Of a stretch of 64,000 nucleotides of DNA, positions 25,910-34,924 are shown one piece after another. This stretch comes from Leekyejoonella antrihumi (GTDB taxonomy: Bacteria > Actinomycetota > Actinomycetes > Actinomycetales > Dermatophilaceae): NCBI RefSeq assembly GCF_007845645.1, contig NZ_VCQV01000014.1, positions 45,891-109,890 of the forward strand, given 5' to 3'. A program made the position numbers and the translations under genes. Position 1 is the first letter of the stretch. Each line of letters starts with the position of its first letter. A model generated the notes under the pieces. That model was not told where the DNA came from. It worked only from the letters and a program-made list of their open reading frames with translations, and ran no database searches.

Positions 25910-26470
25910 TCAGCGCACGAAGTCCCCGATGCGTTCCAGTGTCGCCGCCGTGGCCTGCTCGTCCCCGTCCGGGCCGTCCGTGTCGGTGAAGAGGTGACCG
26001 CGGCCGGGAGTGACCCAGTCCTCGAACGCGGCGCCGGAGGCCACCACCGCGCTACTCAGCGCCGTCACGTCGGCAAGGTCGATCCACGGGTCCTGGGCAT
26101 ACCGGTGGACCTGCACCGGCTGACCGGACCAGTCGCCTCGGGGGGCTGCGACTGAGTGCATCAGCAGCACCGCCCGGGCTGCGGGCCGCTTCAGGGAGAG
26201 GTTCTGGGCGAAGGCCGCTCCGAGCGAGAACCCGGCGAGCACCGTGTCGTCGGGCAGCGCCGCGAGCTGGGGCAGCAGCCGCTTCTTGAAGAGGGTGCCG
26301 GCGCCGACCTCGTCGCGGTAGGCGATTCCCTCACGTTCGGAGTCGAAGACCCGGCCGTCGTAGTAGTCCGGCGTCGTGACGTCGTGTCCTGCAGAACGCA
26401 GTTCCTCGGCGAATCGCAGGACCGATGGGCGCAGCCCGAGGGCGGAGTGCAGCAGCAGGATGTGGCTCAC
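25910..26470 (-). CDS. Dienelactone hydrolase family protein
   Basis: A 186-residue compact alpha/beta hydrolase. HILLLHSALGLRP opens the core strand, GFSLGAAFAQ is the nucleophile elbow (Ser where classical dienelactone hydrolase has Cys), and GRGHLFTD carries the catalytic His. The size and TPDYYDGRVF segment match the DLH family. GTG 26470 is chosen since the longer ATG-started form adds a non-homologous 44 residues. The substrate is unknown. Confidence 0.82.
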   Translation of the reverse strand: MSHILLLHSALGLRPSVLRFAEELRSAGHDVTTPDYYDGRVFDSEREGIAYRDEVGAGTLFKKRLLPQLAALPDDTVLAGFSLGAAFAQNLSLKRPAARAVLLMHSVAAPRGDWSGQPVQVHRYAQDPWIDLADVTALSSAVVASGAAFEDWVTPGRGHLFTDTDGPDGDEQATAATLERIGDFVR

Positions 26471-26558
26471 GGGTCCACCATCGCAGATAGCGGCCCCGGG
26501 GACCGGCCAGGTGCGGAATGATGGGGGAGACATTCGGCATACGACAAGGAGTGAACGC

Positions 26559-26963
26559 ATGGAGACGCTCACGATCGAGGTGCGCGACGGCACGATCGAC
26601 ATGAGCGAGTCGTGGGTCTACGTGTGGCGGTCCAGGTCGCAGCCGGGTTCGCCGATCGTCTACGTCGGGTCGACCGGGATGCCACCGGTGCTGCGCACCT
26701 GGCTGCACCTGAATCATGAGGACCCCGACGTGGGTCGGGTGGGCCAGGGCTACCCCGACATCAATGAGGAGTCGCTGACCGTGCTCGCCTTCCGGCTCGA
26801 CAACGACGTGGACCGGCAGACCGTCAAGCATGCCCTGATTGCGGCGCTGGCCCGAGACGGACGCCTCGGTCAGACCTACATCGGACCGCGTTCCGAGGAC
26901 GTCCGAATGGAGCGCAAGGAGGCAGCCGTGACCGGCGAGATCCTCGCGGCCCTGCCCTCCTGA
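26559..26963 (+). CDS. Hypothetical protein with GIY-YIG-like N-terminal segment
   Basis: A 134-residue protein. WVYVWRSR...PIVYVGSTG...LRTWLHL resembles the start of a GIY-YIG nuclease domain (two aromatic-x-aromatic strands, then Gly-x-Thr and an Arg helix ending in His). The canonical catalytic Glu is not obvious, and the second half (RLDNDVDRQTVKHALIAAL...) is unassigned. AAGGAG at 26546-26551 is 7 nt before the ATG. It is divergent from the hydrolase and convergent with pfkA. Confidence 0.68.
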   Translation: METLTIEVRDGTIDMSESWVYVWRSRSQPGSPIVYVGSTGMPPVLRTWLHLNHEDPDVGRVGQGYPDINEESLTVLAFRLDNDVDRQTVKHALIAALARDGRLGQTYIGPRSEDVRMERKEAAVTGEILAALPS

Positions 26964-26972
26964 GGCGCCGAG

Positions 26973-27995
26973 TCACCCGAAAAGGATGGCGGCCTCGTCC
27001 CAGCGGTCGCGTGGGACGGACTTGAGCACGGTCGTGGCGTCGTGCAGGTCGACGTTCTTGATGTCGGTGCCCACCAGCGACACCATCGTGCCCCACTGCC
27101 GCGCGACGGCCGCATCCACCGACGCGGTGCCGAAACGGGTCGCCAGCACCCGGTCGTATGACGTGGGCACCCCGCCGCGCTGAAGGTGCCCGAGCGTGGC
27201 CGACCGGGTCTCGATCCCGGTGACCTCCTCGATCAGTGGTGCGAGCTGCTCACCGATCCCGCCGAGCCGGGGCCGACCGAATACGTCCAGTCCCCGCGGC
27301 GCGACCTCCCGCTCCTGCCCCTCCGGGATGAAGCCTTCCGCGACCACCACCGTCGGCGCGCGACCACGATCGCGTGCGGCCTCCACCCAGCGACAGATCT
27401 GCTGCAGCGTCACCGGCACCTCCGGGATCAGGACGGCATGGGCGCCGGCGGCGATCCCGGAGTGCAGCGCGATCCAGCCCACATGCCGGCCCATGACCTC
27501 CACCACCATGCAGCGATGGTGCGACTCGGCGGTCGTGCGGAGCCGGTCGATGGACTCGGTGGCGATCGAGACCGCGGTGTCGAACCCGAACGTGTAGTCC
27601 GTGGCGGACAGGTCGTTGTCGATCGTCTTCGGCACCCCGACGACGTTGATGCCGTCGTCGGACAGCCGCCGCGCCGCGGTCAGGGTGCCCTCGCCGCCGA
27701 TCGCGATGACCGCGTCCATCTCGTGCTTCTGCATGACTTCGGCGATGCGCTGCGAGCCACCGGACTCGAACGGGTTGGTGCGCGAGGTGCCGAGGATCGT
27801 GCCGCCCTGCTTGGAGATGCCGCGGACCTCGGTCCGCTCCAGCGGCCGGATGTCGTCCTCGATGAGGCCGCGCCACCCGTCGCGGATGCCGAGGAAGGTC
27901 TCGTGATGGATGCGGTCGCCCTTGATCACAGCGCCACGGATCACGGCATTGAGGCCGGGGCAGTCTCCCCCGCTGGTCAGGATTCCGATCGTCAC
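26973..27995 (-). CDS. pfkA: 6-phosphofructokinase
   Basis: A 340-residue PfkA-family enzyme (fructose-6-P to fructose-1,6-bisP, glycolysis). It has GILTSGGDCPGLNAVIRG, GGEGTLTAA, PKTIDNDL (catalytic Asp), MGRHVGWIAL and LGHLQRGG. GGEGT (Gly after the acidic residue) is the ATP-type state, while PKTIDND (Lys) is the PPi-type state; this mixed pattern is known from actinobacterial group III ATP-PFKs. GTG 27995 is the likely start. It is divergent from the NUDIX gene. Confidence 0.93.
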   Translation of the reverse strand: MTIGILTSGGDCPGLNAVIRGAVIKGDRIHHETFLGIRDGWRGLIEDDIRPLERTEVRGISKQGGTILGTSRTNPFESGGSQRIAEVMQKHEMDAVIAIGGEGTLTAARRLSDDGINVVGVPKTIDNDLSATDYTFGFDTAVSIATESIDRLRTTAESHHRCMVVEVMGRHVGWIALHSGIAAGAHAVLIPEVPVTLQQICRWVEAARDRGRAPTVVVAEGFIPEGQEREVAPRGLDVFGRPRLGGIGEQLAPLIEEVTGIETRSATLGHLQRGGVPTSYDRVLATRFGTASVDAAVARQWGTMVSLVGTDIKNVDLHDATTVLKSVPRDRWDEAAILFG

Positions 27996-28070
27996 CTGTC
28001 AAAGCATGTCGGGTTTGCCGCAGCGGTGCTGCGGGCGGTCTCAAGGGGTGGAATGCGCCATGCTGGGCCG

Positions 28071-28559
28071 GTGACCGACGCGACCGCCCTGTGCCTGGCC
28101 TACCTCATCGACCCGGATGGGGCCGGCGGCCCGCGGGTGCTGCTCGGTCGCAAGCGGCAGGGGTTCGGCACCGGCAAGGTCGTGGGGCTCGGTGGCCACG
28201 TCGAAGCGGGCGAGACATCGGCGGCGGCGGCAGTGCGGGAGACGTATGAGGAGTCCGGGCTGACCGTCGCGCCCCGCGACCTGCGCACGGCGGGGCGGGT
28301 GGCGTTCCGATTCCCGGCCAACCCCGCGTGGGACATGGCGGTGGACCTCTTCGTCGTGACGCAGTGGACCGGCTCCGTGGTGGCCTCGCCCGAGCTCGAT
28401 CCGGAATGGCGCCCGGTGGCCGACCTTCCGTGGGCGCAGATGTGGGACGACGCACGGATCTGGCTGCCGCACGTGCTGCGCGGTGAGCGGGTGACCGCCG
28501 ACATCACGTATGACGACGCGGGCGCCCGCGTGGCCCGCGCCGACCTGCGCGTCGGCTGA
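28071..28559 (+). CDS. NUDIX hydrolase, MTH1-like
   Basis: A 162-residue protein with a full NUDIX box at residues 42-64 (GHVEAGETS...REtYEESGL). The preceding VLLGRKRQGFGTGKVVGLGG resembles MTH1-type oxidised purine nucleoside triphosphatases, which clean 8-oxo-dGTP from the pool; this role is inferred. GTG 28071 places the start just before the first strand. ATG 28053, with AAGGGG 4 nt upstream, is an alternative that adds six residues. Confidence 0.88.
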   Translation: MTDATALCLAYLIDPDGAGGPRVLLGRKRQGFGTGKVVGLGGHVEAGETSAAAAVRETYEESGLTVAPRDLRTAGRVAFRFPANPAWDMAVDLFVVTQWTGSVVASPELDPEWRPVADLPWAQMWDDARIWLPHVLRGERVTADITYDDAGARVARADLRVG

Positions 28560-28574
28560 CCCCGCGCCCCCTCC

Positions 28575-28657
28575 CCGCCGAGGGGAGCACTTATCCGCCG
28601 AGTGGAGTACTTACAGCTACTCCGCTCGACGGTTACCTACTCCACTCGAGGGAGCGC
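28575..28657. repeat. Repeat family C element: two forward and two inverted 9-mers
   Basis: CGAGGGGAG (28579), CGAGTGGAG (28599), then CTCCGCTCG (28620) and CTCCACTCG (28640). Spacings are 20, 21 and 20 bp. The inner pair can form a hairpin. The same forward-forward-inverted-inverted layout recurs at 56863-56954. Confidence 0.88.
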
Positions 28658-28715
28658 TTGTCGTTTATGGTGCGACAGGAGCTGGCAGAGTTCGCACCGA
28701 CGAAAGAGTGGATGC

Positions 28716-29522
28716 ATGAGCACCATTGAATACTCGCGCAAGGGATCCGGGCCGAGCGTCGTGCTGGTGCACGGGATCGGGCACCAGCGCTCGGCCTGGG
28801 GTGAGGTCTTCGACCAGCTGGCGCAGGACTTCGACGTCATTGCAGTGGACCTGCCGGGGTTCGGCCGGTCGCCGGCGCCGACCGCGCCGCATACCTGGAC
28901 GATGGACAGCTATGTCGAGCAGCTCGAGGAGCTCTTCGCCGACTTGGGGCTGGACCGCCCGCACGTCGTAGGTAACTCGCTCGGTGGCTACTTCTGCCTC
29001 CAGATGGCGGCGCGGGGCAGCGCTCGATCGGTGACGGCGTTGTCCCCGGCGGGCTTCTGGTCCCGGTTCGACCTCGCTCTGATCGCCACGAACCTGATCC
29101 CGATGAAGCTGGCCACCTACGCCCCGATGCCGGTGCTGGAGCTGTTTGCCCGCAAGGAGTCGCTGCGCAAGATCACCATGCGCGCGCTCTACGTGCACCC
29201 GGAACGGGTGACTGAGCAGGCGGCGCTGTCCGACTCGCTCAACCTGCGGCGGTCACCAGGGTTCTGGCCGTGTGTGTGGCACGGGCTGCCGTTGCGCTAC
29301 ATCGGTCGGCCGGTGGTGCCGACCACCATCGCCTGGGGAGACACCGACCGCATCCTGTCTCCGCGGCATGCGGACCGGGCGCGGCGAGGACTGCCGATGG
29401 TCCGGCACGCCTCCTTGCGGGCCTGCGGTCACGTGCCGATGCTGGACGATCCCGACGAGGTGTCGCGGCAGGTGCGCCAGACGATCGCCGAGGTTGATGC
29501 GCCGCACATCCTCGCGTCCTAG
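28716..29522 (+). CDS. Alpha/beta fold hydrolase
   Basis: A 268-residue alpha/beta hydrolase. VVLVHGIGHQRSAW forms the oxyanion-hole strand-loop, GNSLGGY holds the nucleophile S88, GDTDRI carries the acid, and CGHVPMLDDP the catalytic His. A helical lid (~residues 125-200) separates the parts. The start at the second of two closely spaced ATGs fits the fold; the RBS is weak. Family C repeats lie just upstream, between this gene and the NUDIX gene. Confidence 0.88.
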   Translation: MSTIEYSRKGSGPSVVLVHGIGHQRSAWGEVFDQLAQDFDVIAVDLPGFGRSPAPTAPHTWTMDSYVEQLEELFADLGLDRPHVVGNSLGGYFCLQMAARGSARSVTALSPAGFWSRFDLALIATNLIPMKLATYAPMPVLELFARKESLRKITMRALYVHPERVTEQAALSDSLNLRRSPGFWPCVWHGLPLRYIGRPVVPTTIAWGDTDRILSPRHADRARRGLPMVRHASLRACGHVPMLDDPDEVSRQVRQTIAEVDAPHILAS

Positions 29523-29574
29523 GGTGTGAGGGCCGGGAAGCACACTGGCACCCCTATCGACAAGGACGGGCACC

Positions 29575-30072
29575 ATGACCAGCAGCGCTGACCACCGGTA
29601 TGCCGCGCGCCTGACCTGGTCCGGGTCGACCGGAGGCGGCTACGACAGCTTCCCGCGCGAACACCACATCTCGGCCGCCGGCAAGCCGCAGGTGACGATG
29701 TCGGCCGACCCGCACTTTCGTGGTGATGCCGCGCTGGTCAACCCCGAGGAGCTGCTGGTGATGGCGGCCAGCAGCTGCCAGTTGCTCTCGTTCCTCGCGG
29801 TCGCCGCGCGGGCACGCCTCGATGTGACCTCCTACACCGACGAGGCCAGCGGTGTCATGCCCGAGGGCGGCCCGGTGATGTCGGTGACCGCGATCCACCT
29901 GCAGCCGACGATCGTGCTCGCGGAGGGCAGCCGCACCGATCGGCTGCAGCACCTGCTCGAGCTGGCGCACCAGGAGTGCTTTATCGCCAACTCGCTGCTC
30001 AGTCGGCTGATCGTCGATGCGAAGATCTTCGTCGGACAAGACCTCGTCACAACCGCGCACGTCGAGGACTGA
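29575..30072 (+). CDS. OsmC family peroxiredoxin-like protein
   Basis: A 165-residue OsmC-fold protein. The two redox Cys are C68 in AASSCQLLSFL and C135 in HQECFIANS, and NPEELLVMAASSC is the family signature. It should reduce organic hydroperoxides with help from a low-molecular-weight thiol or lipoyl partner. It is 52 nt downstream of the hydrolase gene and convergent with the rhodanese gene. Confidence 0.9.
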   Translation: MTSSADHRYAARLTWSGSTGGGYDSFPREHHISAAGKPQVTMSADPHFRGDAALVNPEELLVMAASSCQLLSFLAVAARARLDVTSYTDEASGVMPEGGPVMSVTAIHLQPTIVLAEGSRTDRLQHLLELAHQECFIANSLLSRLIVDAKIFVGQDLVTTAHVED

Positions 30073-30088
30073 CGCCACCAGCTCGGGT

Positions 30089-30466
30089 CTAGTGGGTCGG
30101 TAGGCCGAGGTCGCGCCAGGCGTGGAACCCGCCTTCGACGTCGGTGACCCGCGTTCGCCCGGACCTGCGCATCGACTGGACGGCGACCAGTGAGGCGTCG
30201 CCCTCCTGGCACAGCAGAATCACCGGCGCGTCGTCCTGCGGCACGGCGAGTGCAGTGATCATCCCCCCGAGATCCGGGTGCACCTCGCCCTGTGCGGCCC
30301 GCTCGGCATCCGGGCGAAGGTCGATCAGCACCGCACGTCCATACAGCAGGTCCTGGTAGGCGGCGCGCGGGCTGAGCCGGTCGCGGACGGCCGAGCTGCG
30401 GCATACATCCGAGGCGAACAGCTGGGTCTGCCAGTGCGGATCGGCTGGGGTGGCGACCTGGGTCAT
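30089..30466 (-). CDS. Rhodanese-like domain protein
   Basis: A 125-residue single rhodanese domain: AVLIDLRPDAERAAQGEV, then LLCQEGDAS with the active-site Cys at residue 86, and a C-terminal VTDVEGGFHAWRDLGLP as in GlpE/PspE-type proteins. The active loop CQEGDAS has Ala-Ser after Asp rather than the common R-S pair, so thiosulfate specificity is uncertain. No export signal. Confidence 0.88.
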   Translation of the reverse strand: MTQVATPADPHWQTQLFASDVCRSSAVRDRLSPRAAYQDLLYGRAVLIDLRPDAERAAQGEVHPDLGGMITALAVPQDDAPVILLCQEGDASLVAVQSMRRSGRTRVTDVEGGFHAWRDLGLPTH

Positions 30467-30661
30467 GCGAAGTCCCCGGGGAGCGCGGGCGGCCCGCTCG
30501 ACCGATTCCTACGAGAAGTGATGGAATACATAACTAAAGATTAAGTATGGCGTGTGGGTGCCCGTGAGCCCCGTCCCAGGATGTGGGCATCGTGATCGGT
30601 GCGGCCCATCGACGGACCGGCCTGCCGTTCTCCGCGCGGCCACCGTGACATGCTCGTGGCC

Positions 30662-32041
30662 ATGACCGCAGATGCACCAGTGACGCTACTGATCCTCGGT
30701 GCCGGGGGAGACCTCACGCACCGGCTGTTGCTGCCGGGCCTCGCAAGCCTGCTCCAGGTGGAGCCGGACCGCCAGGTCCACGTGATCGGGGCCGATCGGG
30801 TGGAGATGACCGACGGCCAGTGGCGCGCCCGCCTGCGGGAGTCCTTCGGCACGGTGAAGACACCGCCGAAAATCACCAGCGCGGTGGCGAAGTCGTCGCA
30901 CTACGTGCGCACCGACCTGCTCGACTCGAATGCGCTGAAAGCGCTGCTGGACGGGGTCAAGGGTCCGCTGGTGATCTACTTCGCGTTGCCGCCGGCGGTG
31001 TCGATCAAGGTGTGCGCCCTGCTGGCCGACCTGGACCTGCCCGACCCGACCCGACTGGCGCTGGAGAAGCCGTTCGGCACGGACGAGGCGTCCGCGCACG
31101 CCTTCAACGAGCAGCTGCACAAGGTCGTCCCCGAGAGCCAGATCTTCCGGGTCGACCACTTCCTCGGACGCTCGACGGTGCTCAACCTCATCGGCTTGCG
31201 CTTTGCGAACCGGATCATGCAACCGATCTGGAGCGCGGAGCACATCGAGCGGGTCGAGATCGTCTACGACGAGGACCTGGCGCTCGAGGGCCGCGCCGGT
31301 TACTACGACAGGGCGGGTGCGTTGCAGGACATGCTGCAAAGTCACCTGCTGCAGGCGATGGCGGTCTTTGCGATGGAGCCACTCGCGACGGTCGAGCCCA
31401 ACGAGCTGCACGACCTGAAGGCCCAGGTGCTGCGGGCCACCCGCGTATGGGGTAACTCGCCCAGGCGTTCCACCCGCCGGGCCCGCTACACGGCCGGGCG
31501 GACGGGAGATCGGCGGGTGCCGGCCTACGTCAAGGAGAAGGACGTCGACCCGGACCGAATGACCGAGACGCTTGCGCAGGTCACCGTCGAGATCCGCAAC
31601 AACCGCTGGCAGGGCGTGCCGTTCACGCTGCGCAGCGGCAAGGCGATGGCCGAGCCGCGCAAGCAGATCGTGGCCTACTTCCGTGAGGTGCCGCACGTGC
31701 CGGCGGGGTTCAATGGTGTCGCGGCTGCAGACAAGATGATCATCAACCTGACGCCGGGCGCCGTGTCGCTGGCTCTGACGATGAATGCCGAGGGCGACCC
31801 GCTCGACCTCGAGCAGAAGGTGCTGCGTGCTGAGCTTGCCGATGGGCGGATGCAGCCCTACGGCGAGGTGATTCGCGAGATCTTGGATGGCAACCCGCTG
31901 CTGACGGTGCGCGGTGACACGGCTGAATCATGCTGGCGCATCATGGATCCGGTGCTGAAGGCGTGGAGGTCGGGGCGGGTGCCGATGGAGGAGTATTCCG
32001 CCGGCTCGCAAGGTCCGGATGGCTGGCTTGCCGAGGACTGA
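30662..32041 (+). CDS. Glucose-6-phosphate dehydrogenase family protein (atypical)
   Basis: A 459-residue G6PDH-fold protein: LILGAGGDLTHRLLLPGL replaces the classical GASGDLAKRK-type NADP motif, EKPFGTD is kept, and the signature RIDHYLGKE reads RVDHFLGRS. SHLLQAMAVFAMEP keeps the catalytic His. This divergent branch occurs as a second G6PDH-like gene in actinobacteria; activity on glucose-6-P cannot be assumed. ATG 30662 is chosen over 30650, and neither has a clear SD. No opcA or tal/tkt genes are nearby. Confidence 0.85.
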   Translation: MTADAPVTLLILGAGGDLTHRLLLPGLASLLQVEPDRQVHVIGADRVEMTDGQWRARLRESFGTVKTPPKITSAVAKSSHYVRTDLLDSNALKALLDGVKGPLVIYFALPPAVSIKVCALLADLDLPDPTRLALEKPFGTDEASAHAFNEQLHKVVPESQIFRVDHFLGRSTVLNLIGLRFANRIMQPIWSAEHIERVEIVYDEDLALEGRAGYYDRAGALQDMLQSHLLQAMAVFAMEPLATVEPNELHDLKAQVLRATRVWGNSPRRSTRRARYTAGRTGDRRVPAYVKEKDVDPDRMTETLAQVTVEIRNNRWQGVPFTLRSGKAMAEPRKQIVAYFREVPHVPAGFNGVAAADKMIINLTPGAVSLALTMNAEGDPLDLEQKVLRAELADGRMQPYGEVIREILDGNPLLTVRGDTAESCWRIMDPVLKAWRSGRVPMEEYSAGSQGPDGWLAED

Positions 32042-32065
32042 CAGGGCGCGACCGTCCCGGCCGGC

Positions 32066-33220
32066 TCAGAGACGGCCGAGCGCCTGCATTCCCACGCTCA
32101 CCGAGCAGTGCGCGAACGCATCCGCGAGCGTGATGTCCCCGCGCGTCATCCGGATGAACGCGTCCCAGCCGACCGGTGTGCCGGTGATGAGGCGGTGAAA
32201 GAGACCCGGATGCTTCTCGAAGGCATCCAGCGATCGGCGACCCGCGGACATCTCCGCGAGCAGTGTCGGTGCGATCGACCGCCGGTAGGACCGCCCCACC
32301 TCGAAGGGGGTGAGCGCCCCGCTGGCTCCCCGTGCGGCAGCCGCGCCGGCCGCAGTGCCGGAGCGGACGGCATACGAGATGCCCTCACGGGTCCACGGCT
32401 CGAGCAGGCCGGCCGCATCTCCGGCGAGCAGCACGCGGCCGCAGGACAGTGGTGATCCCGATGCCCGGCAGCGGGTGAGGTGACCCGAGTTCTTGACCTC
32501 GCGAAGGCCGTCGAGTCCATACGCGGTGAGCAGTCCACTCAGGTAGCGGCGGGTTGCCTCCGGGTTGCCCTTGCGATGGATGACGCCGACGGTCAGGGTG
32601 TCCGCCTTGGGGAAGACCCAGCCGTAGGAGCCGGGTTCGCAGCCCCAGTCGATATGCACCCGCTGGCGCCACTGATCGCCCGGTGGTCGTTCGAGCTCGA
32701 CCTCGAGGCCGAGATCCACCTGCCGCATCGTGGCCCCGACGTGCCGGGCGATGCGGCTGGTCGACCCGTCGGCACCGATGACATAGCGGGCCGTGATGGG
32801 TCCGGCGCCGGTGGCCAGCTCGATGTGGTCGTCGTGCTCGGTCAGGCCGGTGACGGGGGTGCCGAGCATCGACGCGGCGCCGGCGCGGCAGGCACAGGCC
32901 AGCAGTGCGGCATCCAGCTCGGTGCGACTGATCAGGGTGAGGATGCGTTTGTCGCTTTCCCGCCAGCGTTGCCTGCGCCCCCGCAGGCTGAACGAGGCGG
33001 CGGTGATCTCCTGCTGCACCGGCAGATTCAGCTCGGGAGGCAGATGCGCCAGGGTGACACCGATCAGCCCGCCACCGCAGGTCTTGTATCGGGGGAACTG
33101 CGACCGGTCGACGACCAGTGTCTTCGCACCCGCTTGGGCTGCGGCCCGAGCCGCCATGCTTCCGGCCGGTCCGGCGCCCACGACGGCCACGTCATATTTC
33201 GCAGGCGCCGGGTTGTGCAT
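32066..33220 (-). CDS. Geranylgeranyl reductase-like FAD-dependent oxidoreductase
   Basis: A 384-residue flavoprotein: VAVVGAGPAGSMAARAAAQAG (FAD Rossmann motif), FPRYKTCGGGLIG (the P.YK.CGGG motif of geranylgeranyl reductases), VIGADGSTSRIAR, and LLAGDAAGLLEPWTREGI. Relatives saturate isoprenoid chains of lipids or menaquinone. It is a single gene, convergent with the G6PDH-like gene and divergent from the BVMO operon, which contains a prenyltransferase-like protein; a shared pathway is speculative. Confidence 0.87.
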   Translation of the reverse strand: MHNPAPAKYDVAVVGAGPAGSMAARAAAQAGAKTLVVDRSQFPRYKTCGGGLIGVTLAHLPPELNLPVQQEITAASFSLRGRRQRWRESDKRILTLISRTELDAALLACACRAGAASMLGTPVTGLTEHDDHIELATGAGPITARYVIGADGSTSRIARHVGATMRQVDLGLEVELERPPGDQWRQRVHIDWGCEPGSYGWVFPKADTLTVGVIHRKGNPEATRRYLSGLLTAYGLDGLREVKNSGHLTRCRASGSPLSCGRVLLAGDAAGLLEPWTREGISYAVRSGTAAGAAAARGASGALTPFEVGRSYRRSIAPTLLAEMSAGRRSLDAFEKHPGLFHRLITGTPVGWDAFIRMTRGDITLADAFAHCSVSVGMQALGRL

Positions 33221-33397
33221 AGTCTGTGATGCTAGTCATCCGCGAGAGGGACGACCGAAGCGGGTGGAAGGATGAAGGCGGTGCGGCCGACAGGTCGACC
33301 CTTGCGAGAATCCGGCGACACGTTCGCTGGCCGGATATGTGACTGGCGGGTAACTTAGGGGAAGATGCCAGCATCCGGGACAAGAGAAGGTAGGCGT

Positions 33398-34924
33398 ATG
33401 GCGCAACTGAAGGACCACTACGACGTGCTGGTGGTCGGCGCCGGGCTGTCCGGGATCAACGCCGGTTACCGACTGCAGACGATGTGTCCCGACAAGGACT
33501 ACGCCATCATCGAGGCGCGCAGCGCGCTGGGCGGCACCTGGGACCTGTTTCGCTACCCGGGAATCCGCTCCGACTCCGACATGTACACCCTCGGGTTTTC
33601 CTTCGAGCCGTGGACCGGCGACAAGTCCATCGCCGACGGAGCCGACATCCTGGCCTACCTCGAGGACACCGCGCACAAGTACGGCATCGACGAGCGCATC
33701 GTGTATGAGACCAAGCTGGTCGAGGCCGCCTGGTCCAGTGCGGACGCTCGGTGGACGCTGACCCTGCAGACACCGGACGGGTCGTGTACGGTGACCGCCG
33801 ACTACACCTACCTGTGCTCCGGCTACTACAACTACGACCAGGGCTACACCCCCGACTTCGACGGCACCGACGACTTCACCGGGCAGATCGTGCACCCGCA
33901 GTTCTGGCCGGAAGGCCTTGACGCCATCGGCAAGCGGGTCGTCGTCATCGGGTCCGGCGCCACGGCCATGACGCTGGTGCCCGCGCTCGCCGACGGCGGC
34001 GCCCAGGTGACGATGCTGCAGCGATCACCCACCTACGTGATCAGCCTGCCGGCCGAGGACGCCGTCGCCCTGGCGCTGCGCAGACGCCTCGGCCCGCAGC
34101 GTGCCTACGACATCACCCGGTGGAAGAACGTCCTCACCTCCCTGGCGTTCTACCAGTTCTGTCAGCGCGCACCGAAGGCCGCCAGCCGGGTGATCCGCAA
34201 GGGCGTCATGGCCCAGCTCAAGGACACCGGCATCGACGAACGGCACTTCACCCCCCGCTACAAGCCGTGGGACCAGCGACTGTGTGTCGTGCCGGGTGGC
34301 GACATCTTCAAGGCGCTGCGCTCCGGTGACGTGCAGATCGTCACCGACACCATCGACCGGTTCGTGCCCGAAGGGGTGCGGACCACCTCCGGCCAGGTCC
34401 TGCCCGCCGACATCGTGATCACCGCGACCGGGCTCAACATGCTGGCGGCCGGCGGCGCCACGATCACGGTGGACGACAAGGAGGTCGACCTCGGCAGCCG
34501 TTACATCTACCGGGGCCTGATGCTGGAGGGTGTGCCGAATGCTGCCATGTGCATCGGCTACACGAACGCCTCATGGACTCTGCGATCCGATCTGTCCACC
34601 CGGTACTTCTGCAAGTTCATCAACCACGTCAGCGAATCCGGTTACGCCTACGGCTATCCCACGGCCCATCGCACGATGGCCGCCCATCCGGCACTCGATC
34701 TGACGTCGGGGTATGTGCAGCGTTCTCTCGCCGACTTCCCCAAGCAGGGCGACCGTCGGCCATGGTTCCTGCGGCAGAACTACGTGCTCGACAGGCGGGA
34801 CACCAGGGCCGCCGACGTCACTCAAGACATGACCTTCGCCTCACCCCACGAAGTTCTCCCTCGTGCCTCGCTCGACACTTCGCGGGCATCCCGGAAGGCG
34901 CAGGACGAGGATTTGGCAGGGTGA
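33398..34924 (+). CDS. Flavin-binding monooxygenase (Baeyer-Villiger type)
   Basis: A 508-residue class B flavoprotein monooxygenase: VLVVGAGLSGINAGYRL (FAD), GGTWDLFRYPGIRSDSDMY, the FxGxxxHxxxW-like FTGQIVHPQFWPEG, and VVVIGSGATAMTL (NADPH). It resembles mycobacterial EthA/MymA-type enzymes. ATG 33398 has AGAAGG 7 nt upstream. The TGA overlaps the GTG of the next gene (GTGA), so it is the first gene of the operon. The last ~25 codons contain a family D repeat and look foreign to the family. Confidence 0.9.
   Translation: MAQLKDHYDVLVVGAGLSGINAGYRLQTMCPDKDYAIIEARSALGGTWDLFRYPGIRSDSDMYTLGFSFEPWTGDKSIADGADILAYLEDTAHKYGIDERIVYETKLVEAAWSSADARWTLTLQTPDGSCTVTADYTYLCSGYYNYDQGYTPDFDGTDDFTGQIVHPQFWPEGLDAIGKRVVVIGSGATAMTLVPALADGGAQVTMLQRSPTYVISLPAEDAVALALRRRLGPQRAYDITRWKNVLTSLAFYQFCQRAPKAASRVIRKGVMAQLKDTGIDERHFTPRYKPWDQRLCVVPGGDIFKALRSGDVQIVTDTIDRFVPEGVRTTSGQVLPADIVITATGLNMLAAGGATITVDDKEVDLGSRYIYRGLMLEGVPNAAMCIGYTNASWTLRSDLSTRYFCKFINHVSESGYAYGYPTAHRTMAAHPALDLTSGYVQRSLADFPKQGDRRPWFLRQNYVLDRRDTRAADVTQDMTFASPHEVLPRASLDTSRASRKAQDEDLAG
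34844..34886. repeat. Repeat family D element in the 3' end of the BVMO gene
   Basis: CCCCACGAAGT (34844-34854) and ACTTCGCGGG (34877-34886) are inverted halves of a 43-bp element. A longer, perfect version lies at 36161-36207. Confidence 0.7.

Noticed and set aside
27186..28052. Long plus-strand frame antisense to pfkA, joined to the NUDIX gene
   Set aside because: It mirrors pfkA on the other strand, has no matching motifs, and the NUDIX fold starts only at about 28071.
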